A program made the position numbers and the translations under genes. Under the pieces are notes generated by a model. The model was given only the letters and a program-made list of their open reading frames with translations, was not told the origin of the DNA and ran no database searches. Below, one piece after another: positions 25,798 to 33,581 of a stretch of 54,577 bases of DNA (positions are counted from its first letter, which is position 1; each line of letters opens with the position of its first letter). The stretch lies in the NCBI GenBank assembly GCA_964415175.1, contig CAYPYG010000020.1:1-54577 (forward strand), in the 5' to 3' direction. This DNA comes from UBA2231 sp964415175 (GTDB lineage: Bacteria > Elusimicrobiota > Elusimicrobia > Elusimicrobiales > UBA9959).

Positions 25798-26559
25798 CTA
25801 TTCCTGGACGGGGTCGCGCGGCGCGGCGTCCTCCGCCGGCGCCGGGGCCGCCGGGACCGGCTCGGGCCTGAGGTAGATGCGCACCTCGCCGCAGGCTTCG
25901 TCCTGCCTGGCCATGATGCGGCGCTGCTTGACCAGTTCCAGCAGGGCGATGAAGCAGGTGATAACGCCCTGGCGCGCGGTCTCGGTGGCGAAAACGTCGT
26001 CGAGCAGCACCCACTCCTTTTTGCTCAGCAGGTCCAGGATCTTGTCGATGCGGGGCTCGAGCGGGTAGGTCTCGCCCTCCACGGCCACGGCGTCGGGCAG
26101 GCGCGCGAACGCGCGTTTGACCGCCTCGACGAAGACGAAAAGCTCGAGGTCCAGGAACTTCTCCTCGTTGGTGAAGACCGGCGAGCCGCGGTAGAACACG
26201 TCCTTGTAGCTGGCGAAGCGCTCCTCGAGGGACTTCGACGCCCCCTTGTAGCGCTGGTACTCCTCTATCATGTTGACCAGCCGGCCGCGCGGGTCGGGGC
26301 CCGTCTCGCCGGTCTCGCTGTCCACCTGGGAGGGCAGCAGCAGCTTGGCCTTTATCTGCATCAGCGTGGAGGCCATGACGAGGAACTCGCCGGCTATCTC
26401 CAGGTTGAGGCTCTTCATGATGTCGAGGTACTCCAGGTACTCGCTGGTGATCTGCGCTATCGGGATGTCGTAGATGTCGAGGTTGTTCTTCCTGATGAGG
26501 TGTATCAGGAGGTCTATCGGCCCCTCGAAGACGTCGAGATGTATGTCGAGCTCTTTCAT
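25798..26559 (-). CDS. scpA: Segregation and condensation protein ScpA (kleisin)
   Basis: From the ATG at 26559 the protein has 253 residues. Conserved N-terminus: LDVFEGPIDLLIHLIRKNNLDIYDIPIAQITSEY split across residues 7-40, the helical SMC-binding part; then AGEFLVMASTLMQIKAKLLLP. The C-terminal winged helix (VITCFIALLELVKQRRI) binds the SMC cap. The ATG overlaps the trpS stop (ATGA), so translation is coupled. The order M50 protease, trpS, scpA, scpB is a conserved block in many bacteria and supports the assignment. The last 20 residues are Pro/Ala-rich. Confidence 0.96.
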   Translation of the reverse strand: MKELDIHLDVFEGPIDLLIHLIRKNNLDIYDIPIAQITSEYLEYLDIMKSLNLEIAGEFLVMASTLMQIKAKLLLPSQVDSETGETGPDPRGRLVNMIEEYQRYKGASKSLEERFASYKDVFYRGSPVFTNEEKFLDLELFVFVEAVKRAFARLPDAVAVEGETYPLEPRIDKILDLLSKKEWVLLDDVFATETARQGVITCFIALLELVKQRRIMARQDEACGEVRIYLRPEPVPAAPAPAEDAAPRDPVQE

Positions 26560-27650
26560 TTTATCCTGAGGGCCGAATTCACGGCCGTCATGAGCCCGGC
26601 CGCGGCCGCTTTCGCCTTCTCCGCGCCGGCGGCCAGCAGCCTGTCGGCCAGGGCGGGGTCCTTCTCGAAGGGTTCGCGCCGGGCCCTGAAGTCGGCCAGC
26701 GACGGGGCCATCAGCTCCGCGAGCTGCTTCTTGCAGGCCCCGCAGCCGACCTTGCCCGCGCGGCATTCCTCTTCGCGGGCCTTCCAGTCGGGGTTATAGA
26801 TCCTGTGGAAGGCGCAGACCACGCAGCCCTCGGGGTGGCCCGGGTCGTCGGCCTTTATCTTCTTCGGGTCGGTGAACATCTTCTTTATCTTGGCCTCGGC
26901 GGACCTGGGGTCCTCTCCCAGTTCTATCGCGTTCCCGTAGGACTTGGACATCTTGCGGCCGTCGAGGCCGGGCACCATCGGGGAGGCGGTCAGCAGCGGC
27001 TCGGGCTCGACGAGCAGGGGCCTGCCCGCAGCGCGGTTGAACCGGCGGACTATCTCGCGGCTGAGCTCCAGGTGCGGAAGCTGGTCCTTGCCGACCGGCA
27101 CATAGTCGGCCCCGTAGAGCGCGATGTCGGCGGCCTGCAGCACCGGGTAGCCGAGGAAGCCGTAGGTGGCCATGTCGGAGTGGAGCGCCATGTCGTCGCC
27201 CTCGTGGCCGTGGGCCTCGGCCAGGGCCCTGGTCACGCCCTCGGCCTTCTTCATCTTGTCTTCCTGGCCCTTGTAGCGGGCCTTGTAAAGCTCCTGCAGC
27301 TGCTCCTTGAAAGTGGGGTTGCGCAGCAGCCAGCTTATCGGGGTCATCATGCCCATGAGCAGCGCCAGCTCGGCATGCTCCTTCACGTCGGACTGCCTGA
27401 AGATGACGCATTTCTCCGGGTCCAGGCCGGCCGTCAGCCAGTCGGTCACCAGCAGCCGGGTATTGTCGCGCAGGCCGACGGTGTCCTCGGCGGTGGTCAG
27501 CGCGTGCCAGTCGGCGATGAAGAAGAAGCAGCGGTACTTGTCCTGCAGCTCCACCCAGTTGCGCAGCGCGCCCCAGTAATTGCCCAGGTGCAGGCGGCCG
27601 GTGGGCCGCATGCCGGATACGACGATCTTCACCGCTTTCTTCTCTTCCAT
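26556..27650 (-). CDS. trpS: Tryptophanyl-tRNA synthetase with possible iron-sulfur site
   Basis: Protein of 364 residues. It attaches Trp to its tRNA. Class I motifs: PTGRLHLGNYWGAL (HIGH equivalent at about residue 19) and KMSKS at about 236. Within the C-terminal third five cysteines are placed as C276-x2-C279-x16-C296-x6-C303-x2-C306. Thermotoga-type TrpRS carries a 4Fe-4S cluster on a C-x22-C-x6-C-x2-C motif near the anticodon-binding region, and the last three cysteines here keep exactly that x6/x2 spacing. An insertion around residues 130-155 (AEGVTRALAEAHGHEGDDM) is longer than in the compact B. subtilis type. GAAGGA precedes the ATG; seven bases separate it from the M50 gene. Confidence 0.96.
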   Translation of the reverse strand: MEEKKAVKIVVSGMRPTGRLHLGNYWGALRNWVELQDKYRCFFFIADWHALTTAEDTVGLRDNTRLLVTDWLTAGLDPEKCVIFRQSDVKEHAELALLMGMMTPISWLLRNPTFKEQLQELYKARYKGQEDKMKKAEGVTRALAEAHGHEGDDMALHSDMATYGFLGYPVLQAADIALYGADYVPVGKDQLPHLELSREIVRRFNRAAGRPLLVEPEPLLTASPMVPGLDGRKMSKSYGNAIELGEDPRSAEAKIKKMFTDPKKIKADDPGHPEGCVVCAFHRIYNPDWKAREEECRAGKVGCGACKKQLAELMAPSLADFRARREPFEKDPALADRLLAAGAEKAKAAAAGLMTAVNSALRIK

Positions 27651-27657
27651 AGGTCCT

Positions 27658-28305
27658 TCAGATCACGGGCAGGCCGAGAAAGGCCAGCAGGGTCAGCGCG
27701 TAATAGACGGGCACGATGATGACATGCTTGAGAACGCCCGTCAGTATCAGAGCGAAGATTATATAAATTCCGTAGGGCACGTGCTTTTCGTAGACCCTCA
27801 GGGCGCCGTCGGGCAGGCGGCCGAGCAGGACCTGTCCGCCGTCGAGCGGGTAGATCGGGATCAGGTTGAAGAAGGCCAGGGCGAGGTTGATGATGACGGC
27901 GAAGCGCAGGCCCGTCAGCAGGGTGGAGGCGAGGCCGGGGCCGGTCAGCGGCACCGCCAGGGCCGCGGCCTTGTAGAGCAGCGCGGAGAGCACGGCCAGG
28001 AAAAGATTGGAGAGAGGCCCGCTGAAGGCGACCCAGGACATGTCGGCCCGCGGGCGGTCCAGCCGCAGCGGGTTCACCGGCACCGGCCGGGCCCAGCCGA
28101 ACATCGGCAGGCCGGAAAGGGCGCAGAGGGCAGGCATCAGTATGGTCCCGAAAGGGTCTATATGCGGTATGGGGTTGAAGGTCAGCCGGCCCATGAGGTA
28201 GGCCGTGTCGTCCCCGTGCCTGTAGGCCGCGTAGCCGTGGGCGTACTCGTGGAAGATTATGGAGAAAAGAAGTATCGGGACCTGTAGAAGCCACTCCATC
28301 GCCAT
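27658..28305 (-). CDS. Site-2 protease family (M50) membrane metalloprotease
   Basis: Protein of 215 residues from the ATG at 28305. The zinc motif HEYAHGYAAYRHGD lies in the first membrane helix (residues about 19-32), and the second metal ligand motif NLIPIYPLDGGQVLL is near residue 145, the NPDG-type site. Five or six hydrophobic helices span the membrane. This short subgroup (YwhC/FtsH-independent rhomboid-like M50) has no PDZ domain and unknown substrate. It heads the conserved trpS-scpA-scpB block. An ATG at 28299 is an alternative start; TATAAT boxes at 28313-28308 and 28321-28316 are so close that the mRNA would be leaderless or nearly so. Confidence 0.92.
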   Translation of the reverse strand: MAMEWLLQVPILLFSIIFHEYAHGYAAYRHGDDTAYLMGRLTFNPIPHIDPFGTILMPALCALSGLPMFGWARPVPVNPLRLDRPRADMSWVAFSGPLSNLFLAVLSALLYKAAALAVPLTGPGLASTLLTGLRFAVIINLALAFFNLIPIYPLDGGQVLLGRLPDGALRVYEKHVPYGIYIIFALILTGVLKHVIIVPVYYALTLLAFLGLPVI

Positions 28306-28324
28306 CAATTATATGATTATATGA

Positions 28325-28362
28325 GCCGCCGGGAAAGCGGGGGCTTTGCCCGGCGGCTTTTT
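28325..28362 (+). terminator. Strong intrinsic terminator insulating the kinase promoter
   Basis: A perfect nine-pair stem (GCCGCCGGG/CCCGGCGGC) with a 15-base loop is followed by TTTTT. It points rightward, although no plus-strand gene lies upstream for 5 kb, and it ends directly at the TATAAT (28364) of the next gene. It may stop antisense transcription entering the kinase gene. Confidence 0.75.
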
Positions 28363-28363
28363 G

Positions 28364-28369
28364 TATAAT
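28364..28369 (+). promoter_or_regulatory. -10 box of the histidine kinase gene
   Basis: Perfect TATAAT with no good -35 sequence. The predicted +1 is near 28376, giving an 18-base leader with GGGGG as the ribosome site before GTG 28394. Confidence 0.45.
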
Positions 28370-28393
28370 CTAGGCGACAAGGGGGTCCGAACC

Positions 28394-30220
28394 GTGAACG
28401 AAGAGACCAAGATACTCTGGATAAATTTTCTGAAGGGCCTTACCCGCTCACTGGTGCAGGCCAACCTCTACAAGAGCGACCATCCGCAGGTGGTGGAAGC
28501 CCTTGACCAGACCCTGGCCGCCCTGACGCCGCTGGCCTCGGCCGGCGAGATAAACCTGACCTTCGAAGGCGGCAAACTGCTGGCCGACGGAAAGGAGTTC
28601 CTCTCCGCCGACAAGGTCCCCAACTCGATAAAGAACCTCTTCGCGAAGTTCCAGGCCCAGACCTTCACCTTCAAGGCCGGAGCTACCAGGGACGAGTTCC
28701 TGGCCCTCTGCGGCGCCCAGGCCGTGAAAACGGACCCTTATGAATACATCAAGGGCCGGGGCGTCTCGGGCATAATCCCGGCCAAGTCGGTATACGCCAA
28801 GGTGGAGGCCGCGGACGGCAGGACGGCCATAAAACCGGACGGGCAGGGCGCCGGAGGCGCCGCCGCGGGAGACGGGAGCGGGGAAGGGGCCGGGACCGGC
28901 GGCGGCGCGGCGGTCGCGGAGGCGCTGGAGCCTGCCGATTTCCCGAGATCGCTCTCGATAATAGCCGGCAAGCTCACCGGCGACCCTTCCGAGCGGAAAC
29001 GCATAGTGGACGCGCTGATGAGGAAATTCCTCAAAGAGGTGGACGAGCGCGTCGACAAGGCCCTGGAAGAGGCGCGCCGGGAGAAGCGAAAGATGGAGAA
29101 CGATATAGGCCGCACCGAAGCCGTGGTCTCCTCCATCGCCGAAGGCGTGGTCGTGGTGGACGGCGAGGGCAAGATCCTGATGATGAACCCGCAGGCCGAG
29201 GCGCTCTCGGGCAAACGCCTGGGCGAACTTTCCGGGAAGAGACTGCTCGACATGGCGGCGCTGGAAAACCAGGTGCTCTCGCTGGCCAGCGAGATAAAGT
29301 CGGAGAGCCAGAAAGACCTCCCCAGGGACGTGGCGGTGGCCGGCGACATAGGGCTGGCCGAAACGATCAAGAAGGCCACGGCGATAGTGCAGAACCAGGA
29401 CGGCCGCATCGTCGGTACGGTCTCCATCCCCACGGACGCCGCGAAACTCAAGGAAGTGGAGAAACTGCAGTCCGACTTCGTCGCCAACATGACGCACGAG
29501 CTGCGCTCCCCGCTCACCTCCATAAAGGCCGCGCTGGACCTGCTGCGCAAGGAGAGCGGCCGCGAGAACCAGATGCTGAACACCGCCATACGCAACGCGG
29601 AAAGGCTCAATTCCATCATAACCGACATCCTCGATTTTTCGAAACTGCAGTCCGGCAAGCTCGTCTTCCGGCAGGAAAAGACCGATCCGGCCGGGATCGC
29701 CCGCGAAGCGGCCGACTCGATGAAAGCGTGGGCCCGGTCCAAGGGCGTCGCGCTGGAACTGGCAGTCGAGCCGGACCTGCCCCCGGTATACGCCGATCCC
29801 AACCGGACTTCCCAGGTGCTGATAAACCTGCTCTCCAACGCCATCAAGTTCACCCCGGCGCGGGGCAGGATCGAGGTGAGCGTGGACGCCGGCAAAGGGG
29901 CCCTTTCGAACTACGTCTTTTTCTCGGTGAAGGACAACGGGCCGGGCATAAGGAAAGAGGACCAGGAGAAGATCTTCGAGAAGTTCGTGCAGGTGGCTTC
30001 CGGCGAGAAGGTCGGCGGCACCGGGCTCGGGCTGGCCATCACCAAGGCGATGACCGTGATGCAGGGGGGCCGGCTGACGCTGGAGAGCGAGCCGGGCAAG
30101 GGCACTGTTTTCCGGGCGGCCATGCCGGTGTACCGGGGACAGGGCGAAGCGCAGGCGGCCGAAACACCGTCGGCGCCGGAACCGGCTAAGCCGTGGTGGC
30201 GGAAACTGCTGGGGATCTAG
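28394..30220 (+). CDS. Cytoplasmic PAS-containing sensor histidine kinase
   Basis: From a GTG at 28394 (GGGGG ribosome site) the protein has 608 residues with no membrane segment. Residues 1-130 form an N-terminal domain resembling the sensor part of some HD-GYP and HEAT-type proteins (LYKSDHPQVVEALDQTL, GGKLLADGKEFL). A Gly/Ala-rich linker (about 150-180) and a helical stretch lead to a PAS domain at about 235-350. Then HisKA with the phospho-acceptor in NMTHELRSPLTSIKAAL, and HATPase_c with LLSNAIKFTP, DNGPGI and GTGLGL. It autophosphorylates on His and passes phosphate to a response regulator; no regulator is fused. The two response regulators nearby on the other strand are candidates, not proven partners. 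It overlaps the end of the convergent yfiR-like gene by four bases. Confidence 0.92.
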   Translation: MNEETKILWINFLKGLTRSLVQANLYKSDHPQVVEALDQTLAALTPLASAGEINLTFEGGKLLADGKEFLSADKVPNSIKNLFAKFQAQTFTFKAGATRDEFLALCGAQAVKTDPYEYIKGRGVSGIIPAKSVYAKVEAADGRTAIKPDGQGAGGAAAGDGSGEGAGTGGGAAVAEALEPADFPRSLSIIAGKLTGDPSERKRIVDALMRKFLKEVDERVDKALEEARREKRKMENDIGRTEAVVSSIAEGVVVVDGEGKILMMNPQAEALSGKRLGELSGKRLLDMAALENQVLSLASEIKSESQKDLPRDVAVAGDIGLAETIKKATAIVQNQDGRIVGTVSIPTDAAKLKEVEKLQSDFVANMTHELRSPLTSIKAALDLLRKESGRENQMLNTAIRNAERLNSIITDILDFSKLQSGKLVFRQEKTDPAGIAREAADSMKAWARSKGVALELAVEPDLPPVYADPNRTSQVLINLLSNAIKFTPARGRIEVSVDAGKGALSNYVFFSVKDNGPGIRKEDQEKIFEKFVQVASGEKVGGTGLGLAITKAMTVMQGGRLTLESEPGKGTVFRAAMPVYRGQGEAQAAETPSAPEPAKPWWRKLLGI

Positions 30221-30786
30221 CGGGGGTCCCCGATTATCTTCGAGACCTGCAGAAGGCGGGGGCTGAGCCTGAGGCCGGCCTCGCCGGCCCGGCGGGGGTC
30301 CACTTCTATCCGCACTTTTTTGTCGTCCATGAAGAACCCGATGATGCCGCCTTTCCTGGCGAAACCGGGGATGTCGCTCACCGTCAGCGTGCCGTGTCCC
30401 AGGGCCTTGAGCGTCCTCTGCAGGCCCTTCTCCTCCGAACGGGAGACGAAAAGGATACGGCAGGAGGGAAGGCGGGCGGCTTCCCTGTAACGCGTCACCT
30501 TTATCGCGCTCGCTCCCGCCTTCCTTCCGTCCAGTCCTTCCAGCGCCGACGCGACCGGACCTTCGCCCAGCACGCAGATATTGAAAGGACCGGCCGGGGC
30601 GGCGGTGGAGACCGGAGCTTCCCATTCCACGAACTTGGTGAAATTATAGACGTAGGCGGCTTTCACGCCGGCTTCCAGATCCCGGGTCTCCGCCCGGGCC
30701 GGCGCGGGGAAGAACGCCAGAAAGGCAGGGAGGAGCAGCGCCCCGCCGGCCTTTCCAAGCGATCTCCCCGCCGCCGTCGTCATCAT
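30217..30786 (-). CDS. YfiR-like (DUF4154) periplasmic protein
   Basis: From the ATG at 30786 (AAGGAT ribosome site) the protein has 189 residues. A signal peptide occupies residues 1-31, ending APARA. The mature part follows the YfiR/DUF4154 pattern: an early KAAYVYNFTKFVEW segment, FNICVLG, SCRILFVSRSEEKG, and GIIGFFMDDKKVRIEVDPR toward the end. In Pseudomonas YfiR represses the membrane diguanylate cyclase YfiN from the periplasm; elsewhere DUF4154 proteins occur next to TonB receptors and hybrid kinases, as here. It overlaps the response regulator stop, so it is the last gene of a minus-strand kinase/regulator operon. A role as periplasmic partner of the CHASE-like kinase is inferred. Confidence 0.85.
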   Translation of the reverse strand: MMTTAAGRSLGKAGGALLLPAFLAFFPAPARAETRDLEAGVKAAYVYNFTKFVEWEAPVSTAAPAGPFNICVLGEGPVASALEGLDGRKAGASAIKVTRYREAARLPSCRILFVSRSEEKGLQRTLKALGHGTLTVSDIPGFARKGGIIGFFMDDKKVRIEVDPRRAGEAGLRLSPRLLQVSKIIGDPR

Positions 30787-31418
30787 CGGGATCCTTTCTT
30801 CTCCCTGCCGGAGAACTCCGGGTACAGTTTGCGGACGCAATCGGGACAGAAGCCGTGGGTGAATTCGGCCTCGGTGCGGCTGGAGATATAATCCTCCAGG
30901 TTCTGCCACTTGCCGTAAGAGTCCCGTATCTTCTTGCAGCCCGCGCAGATGGGCAGCAGGCCGGAGAGCGTCTTCACCTCGGTCAGCGCCTTGCCCAGGC
31001 TGGCGACCAGTTCCGCCTGCTTCCGGTTGAAGTCCTTGCGCTCTATGGCGTAGAAGACGGCGCGGGCCAGCAGCGCGGGGCTCAGGTCGCCTTTGACTAT
31101 ATAGTCCTGGGCGCCCTGGCCGACCAGGTCCAGGGCCAGGTCCTCGTCGTTGACCACGGTGAGCAGCAGCAGCGGCGTCTCGGGGGCCGCCTCCACCAGC
31201 TTGTCGAAGGTGGCCCGGCCGCGGCTGTCGGGCAGGTTCAGGTCCGCCACTATGGCGTCGAAAGGCTCCCTGCCGAAGGCGGCCAGGGCCTCTTTCATCG
31301 TTCGCGCGGCGGTCAGGCGCATCTGGGCGGCCTTCGTCCTGCCGAACACCCTGCGCGTCAGCGCCAGGTCGTCCGGGTCGTCCTCTATCAGCAGTATCCT
31401 CAGCGTTTTTCTGGCCAT
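30783..31418 (-). CDS. Response regulator with C-terminal cysteine-rich (CxxC...CPDC) domain
   Basis: From the ATG at 31418 (GGGGGG upstream) the protein has 211 residues. Residues 5-125 are a receiver domain: LLIEDDPDD acidic pocket, phospho-acceptor in VADLNLPDS, and Lys in DYIVKGDLS. A helical linker leads to a C-terminal segment LPICAGCKKIRD ... HGFCPDCVRKLYPE, a four-cysteine motif found at the end of many response regulators and sensor proteins and probably zinc-binding. No DNA-binding or enzymatic output domain is present. It begins one base after the kinase stop, so both are co-translated. Output is unknown. Confidence 0.9.
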   Translation of the reverse strand: MARKTLRILLIEDDPDDLALTRRVFGRTKAAQMRLTAARTMKEALAAFGREPFDAIVADLNLPDSRGRATFDKLVEAAPETPLLLLTVVNDEDLALDLVGQGAQDYIVKGDLSPALLARAVFYAIERKDFNRKQAELVASLGKALTEVKTLSGLLPICAGCKKIRDSYGKWQNLEDYISSRTEAEFTHGFCPDCVRKLYPEFSGREKKGSR

Positions 31419-31419
31419 T

Positions 31420-32937
31420 TCAAGCCCCCCTTTCCCTTTTCGAATTCCCCTCTTTTTTCCCGCCATGCTCCCTCCTGTTTCCGTCCGGCAGGGTGAAATA
31501 GAAGACGGCTCCCCTGCCGGGCTCGCCCTCGGCCCAGATCCTGCCGCCGTGGCGCTCTATTATCCGCCGGCAGGTCACCAGCCCTATCCCGGTTCCCGGG
31601 AAATCCGCGGCCGCGTGCAGGCGCTGGAAAGGCCGGAAAAGATTGCCGGCGTACTCCATGTCGAAGCCGGCGCCGTTGTCCCGCACGAAGAACGCGGTCT
31701 CATCGTCCTTCTCCGCGGAGCCGAATTCGACCGCGGGTCTTTCCGCGCGGCGGGTGAACTTCCAGGCGTTGCTTATCAGGTTCCCCAGCACCTCGCCTAC
31801 GAGCGTGCGGTCCCCGCGGGCGGACAGGCCGGGGGCGGCGGCGAAGGCGACCCGTCTCTCCGGCTCCGCTTCCCTCAGGTCGGCGGCGGCTTCCTCCGCC
31901 ATGGCGCTCAGGTCCAGCGGCGCGCGGGTGATGGAGTGCCGCATGAGCCTGGAGAGTTTCAGCAGGCTGTCTATGACCTCCGCCATCTGGCGGCAGCCGG
32001 CGCGCACCCGCGCGACGGCTTTGCGGGCCTCGTCTGGCAGGGCGGCGGCGTGGTCCTCCTCGAGTATCGAGGCGAAGCCGTCTATGCGGCGCAGCGGGGC
32101 GCGCAGGTCGTGCGAGGCCGAATAAGTGAAGGCCTCCAGCTCCTCGTTGGCCGCCTTGAGCTCGGCGGTGCGCTCGGCCACGGCCCGTTCCAGGCCGGCG
32201 TGCGCCGCGCGCAGCGCCTCCTCGGCGGCGTCGCGCTCGCGGCCGCGCGTCTCCAGGTTCTCCAGCATCGAGTCCATGCCGGCGGCCAGCGTACCTATCT
32301 CGTCGGCCCTTTCGATGCCCGTCCGGACCGAATAGTCGCCGCTGCGTCCCACCCCGCGCGCCAGCGCCGCCAGCCTGAGCAGCGGGCCGGAGACCACGCG
32401 CTGCGCCCTGACGGCCAGGAAGAACGTCAGCACGGCCAGCGCGGCCCCGATGGCCGCCAGCAGAGCGAGGCGGGCGAGCATGCTCCTGTAAAGTTTCCCG
32501 GTCGAGACCGCCAGGCGCAGCGTGCCGTAGACTTCCCCGTTATAGATCATAGGCTCGCGCGCGGAGACCAGGCGGGCGAAGGGGCCGTCCTCCCCCGGGC
32601 CGGAGGCCGCTTCGCCGGGCACCTCGGCGCCGTCGCAGGCGTGGCAGGCGAAAAGTTTCCCGTCCCTGTCGTAGACCGCGGCGTAGCCGAGCCCTTCCAG
32701 CACCGCGAGCTTGGCCAGGGCCTCCGCCGTCTCCTCGGTGTAGCCGAAGGCCAGCGGCGCCACGCAGTATTCGGCCGCCAGCCTGGCCGAGAGCGAGACC
32801 TCTCGTTCGAGCGCGGCGCGCATGGCCCGCATATCCGCCACGGTCAGCAGCAGGAAGGCCAGAGCCAGGCCCAGCAGCGTGACCGACATGAACAGCGCCG
32901 TCAGTTTGGCGCGCAGCGACATTCCGGAAAAGTTCAT
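31420..32937 (-). CDS. Membrane sensor histidine kinase (CHASE8-like, HAMP)
   Basis: Protein of 505 residues. TM1 at about 11-34, a periplasmic domain to about 155 resembling CHASE8 sensors (LAAEYCVAPLAFGYTEETAE; FACHACDG), TM2 at about 158-178, and a HAMP domain containing ADEIGTLAAGMDSML. A coiled coil leads to HisKA with phospho-His in SASHDLRAPLRRIDGF, the phytochrome-like class, then HATPase_c (LISNAWKFT, DNGAGFDM, GTGIGL). The periplasmic CHAC pair could bind metal or haem, but CxxCH is not complete. It is flanked on both sides by receiver-only regulators and followed by YfiR-like protein, and a TonB receptor diverges from the same locus, so it probably senses a periplasmic or imported ligand. 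Confidence 0.92.
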   Translation of the reverse strand: MNFSGMSLRAKLTALFMSVTLLGLALAFLLLTVADMRAMRAALEREVSLSARLAAEYCVAPLAFGYTEETAEALAKLAVLEGLGYAAVYDRDGKLFACHACDGAEVPGEAASGPGEDGPFARLVSAREPMIYNGEVYGTLRLAVSTGKLYRSMLARLALLAAIGAALAVLTFFLAVRAQRVVSGPLLRLAALARGVGRSGDYSVRTGIERADEIGTLAAGMDSMLENLETRGRERDAAEEALRAAHAGLERAVAERTAELKAANEELEAFTYSASHDLRAPLRRIDGFASILEEDHAAALPDEARKAVARVRAGCRQMAEVIDSLLKLSRLMRHSITRAPLDLSAMAEEAAADLREAEPERRVAFAAAPGLSARGDRTLVGEVLGNLISNAWKFTRRAERPAVEFGSAEKDDETAFFVRDNGAGFDMEYAGNLFRPFQRLHAAADFPGTGIGLVTCRRIIERHGGRIWAEGEPGRGAVFYFTLPDGNRREHGGKKEGNSKRERGA

Positions 32938-32953
32938 AGGTCCCGGCCGCGGC

Positions 32954-33403
32954 TCATTTCTCCCTGCGGGGAAGCCTGACTATCACGAACCAGAAATCGG
33001 CTATGTCCTTTATGATCTTCTCGAACTCCTCCATGACCACCGGCTTGGAGATGAAGCAGTTGGTATGGCCCTTGTAGGCCAGCGCGACGTCCTCCTCGGC
33101 CTTGGAGGTGGTGAGGATTATCACGGGGATGTCCTTGAGGTCCGGGTCGGCCTTGATCTTCTCCAGCACCTGCCGGCCGCTGAGCCGGGGCAGGTTGAGG
33201 TCGAGCAGTATGAGGTCGGGGCGGGCGGCGTCCGGATACTTCCCCTCCTTCCTGAGGTAGGCGAGCGCCTCCACGCCGTCGGGCACGACGCTGAGACGGT
33301 TGCGCATCCTGGCCTTGCGGAAGGCCCTGGCCGTGAGCGCGGCGTCGTCCTCGTTGTCCTCGACCAGAAGGATCTCCACCGCGGAAATATCGTCCTGCGT
33401 CAT
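32954..33403 (-). CDS. Receiver-only response regulator (Rcp1-like)
   Basis: From the ATG at 33403 the protein has 149 residues, a single receiver domain of the Rcp1 type that pairs with phytochrome-like kinases: ILLVEDNEDD acidic cluster, LILLDLNLP with the phospho-acceptor Asp, ILTTSKAEEDV, and the conserved Lys in CFISKPV. No output domain. GGGGAG precedes the start. It is the first gene of the minus-strand operon and lies 16 bases before the SHDLRAP-type kinase, its likely partner. Confidence 0.93.
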   Translation of the reverse strand: MTQDDISAVEILLVEDNEDDAALTARAFRKARMRNRLSVVPDGVEALAYLRKEGKYPDAARPDLILLDLNLPRLSGRQVLEKIKADPDLKDIPVIILTTSKAEEDVALAYKGHTNCFISKPVVMEEFEKIIKDIADFWFVIVRLPRREK

Positions 33404-33581
33404 AGGGAACTCCCCTGGCCGCCGGCAGGGAGCGGGTCCGCCGAGCCGGCCGCCGAAAATATCGATGCTTGATCCCCCCTGCCGGAAATTAGACAAAATA
33501 CTGAACGCCGTTACAATCCGTCCCGGGCTTTACAAACCCGCCCTATTTGATGTAGTTTTTCTCCGGGGGATACGGGGACAC
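33404..33581. other. Divergent intergenic region between the regulator and TonB receptor
   Basis: 178 bases with promoters expected in both directions. An inverted pair CCGGCAGGG (about 33422) and CCCTGCCGG (about 33477) could close a large stem. TTTACA near 33530 may be a -35 box for the TonB receptor. I find no cobalamin-riboswitch or Fur-box core. Confidence 0.3.

Noticed and set aside
26560..26766. Longer upstream forms of ScpA (to 26766) and ScpB (to 26014)
   Set aside because: The extensions overlap the trpS and scpA coding sequence in other frames; conserved N-termini begin at 26559 and 25789.
33404..33581. Cobalamin riboswitch or Fur box ahead of the TonB receptor
   Set aside because: I looked for the GCCACTG core and for Fur-type palindromes and found neither.
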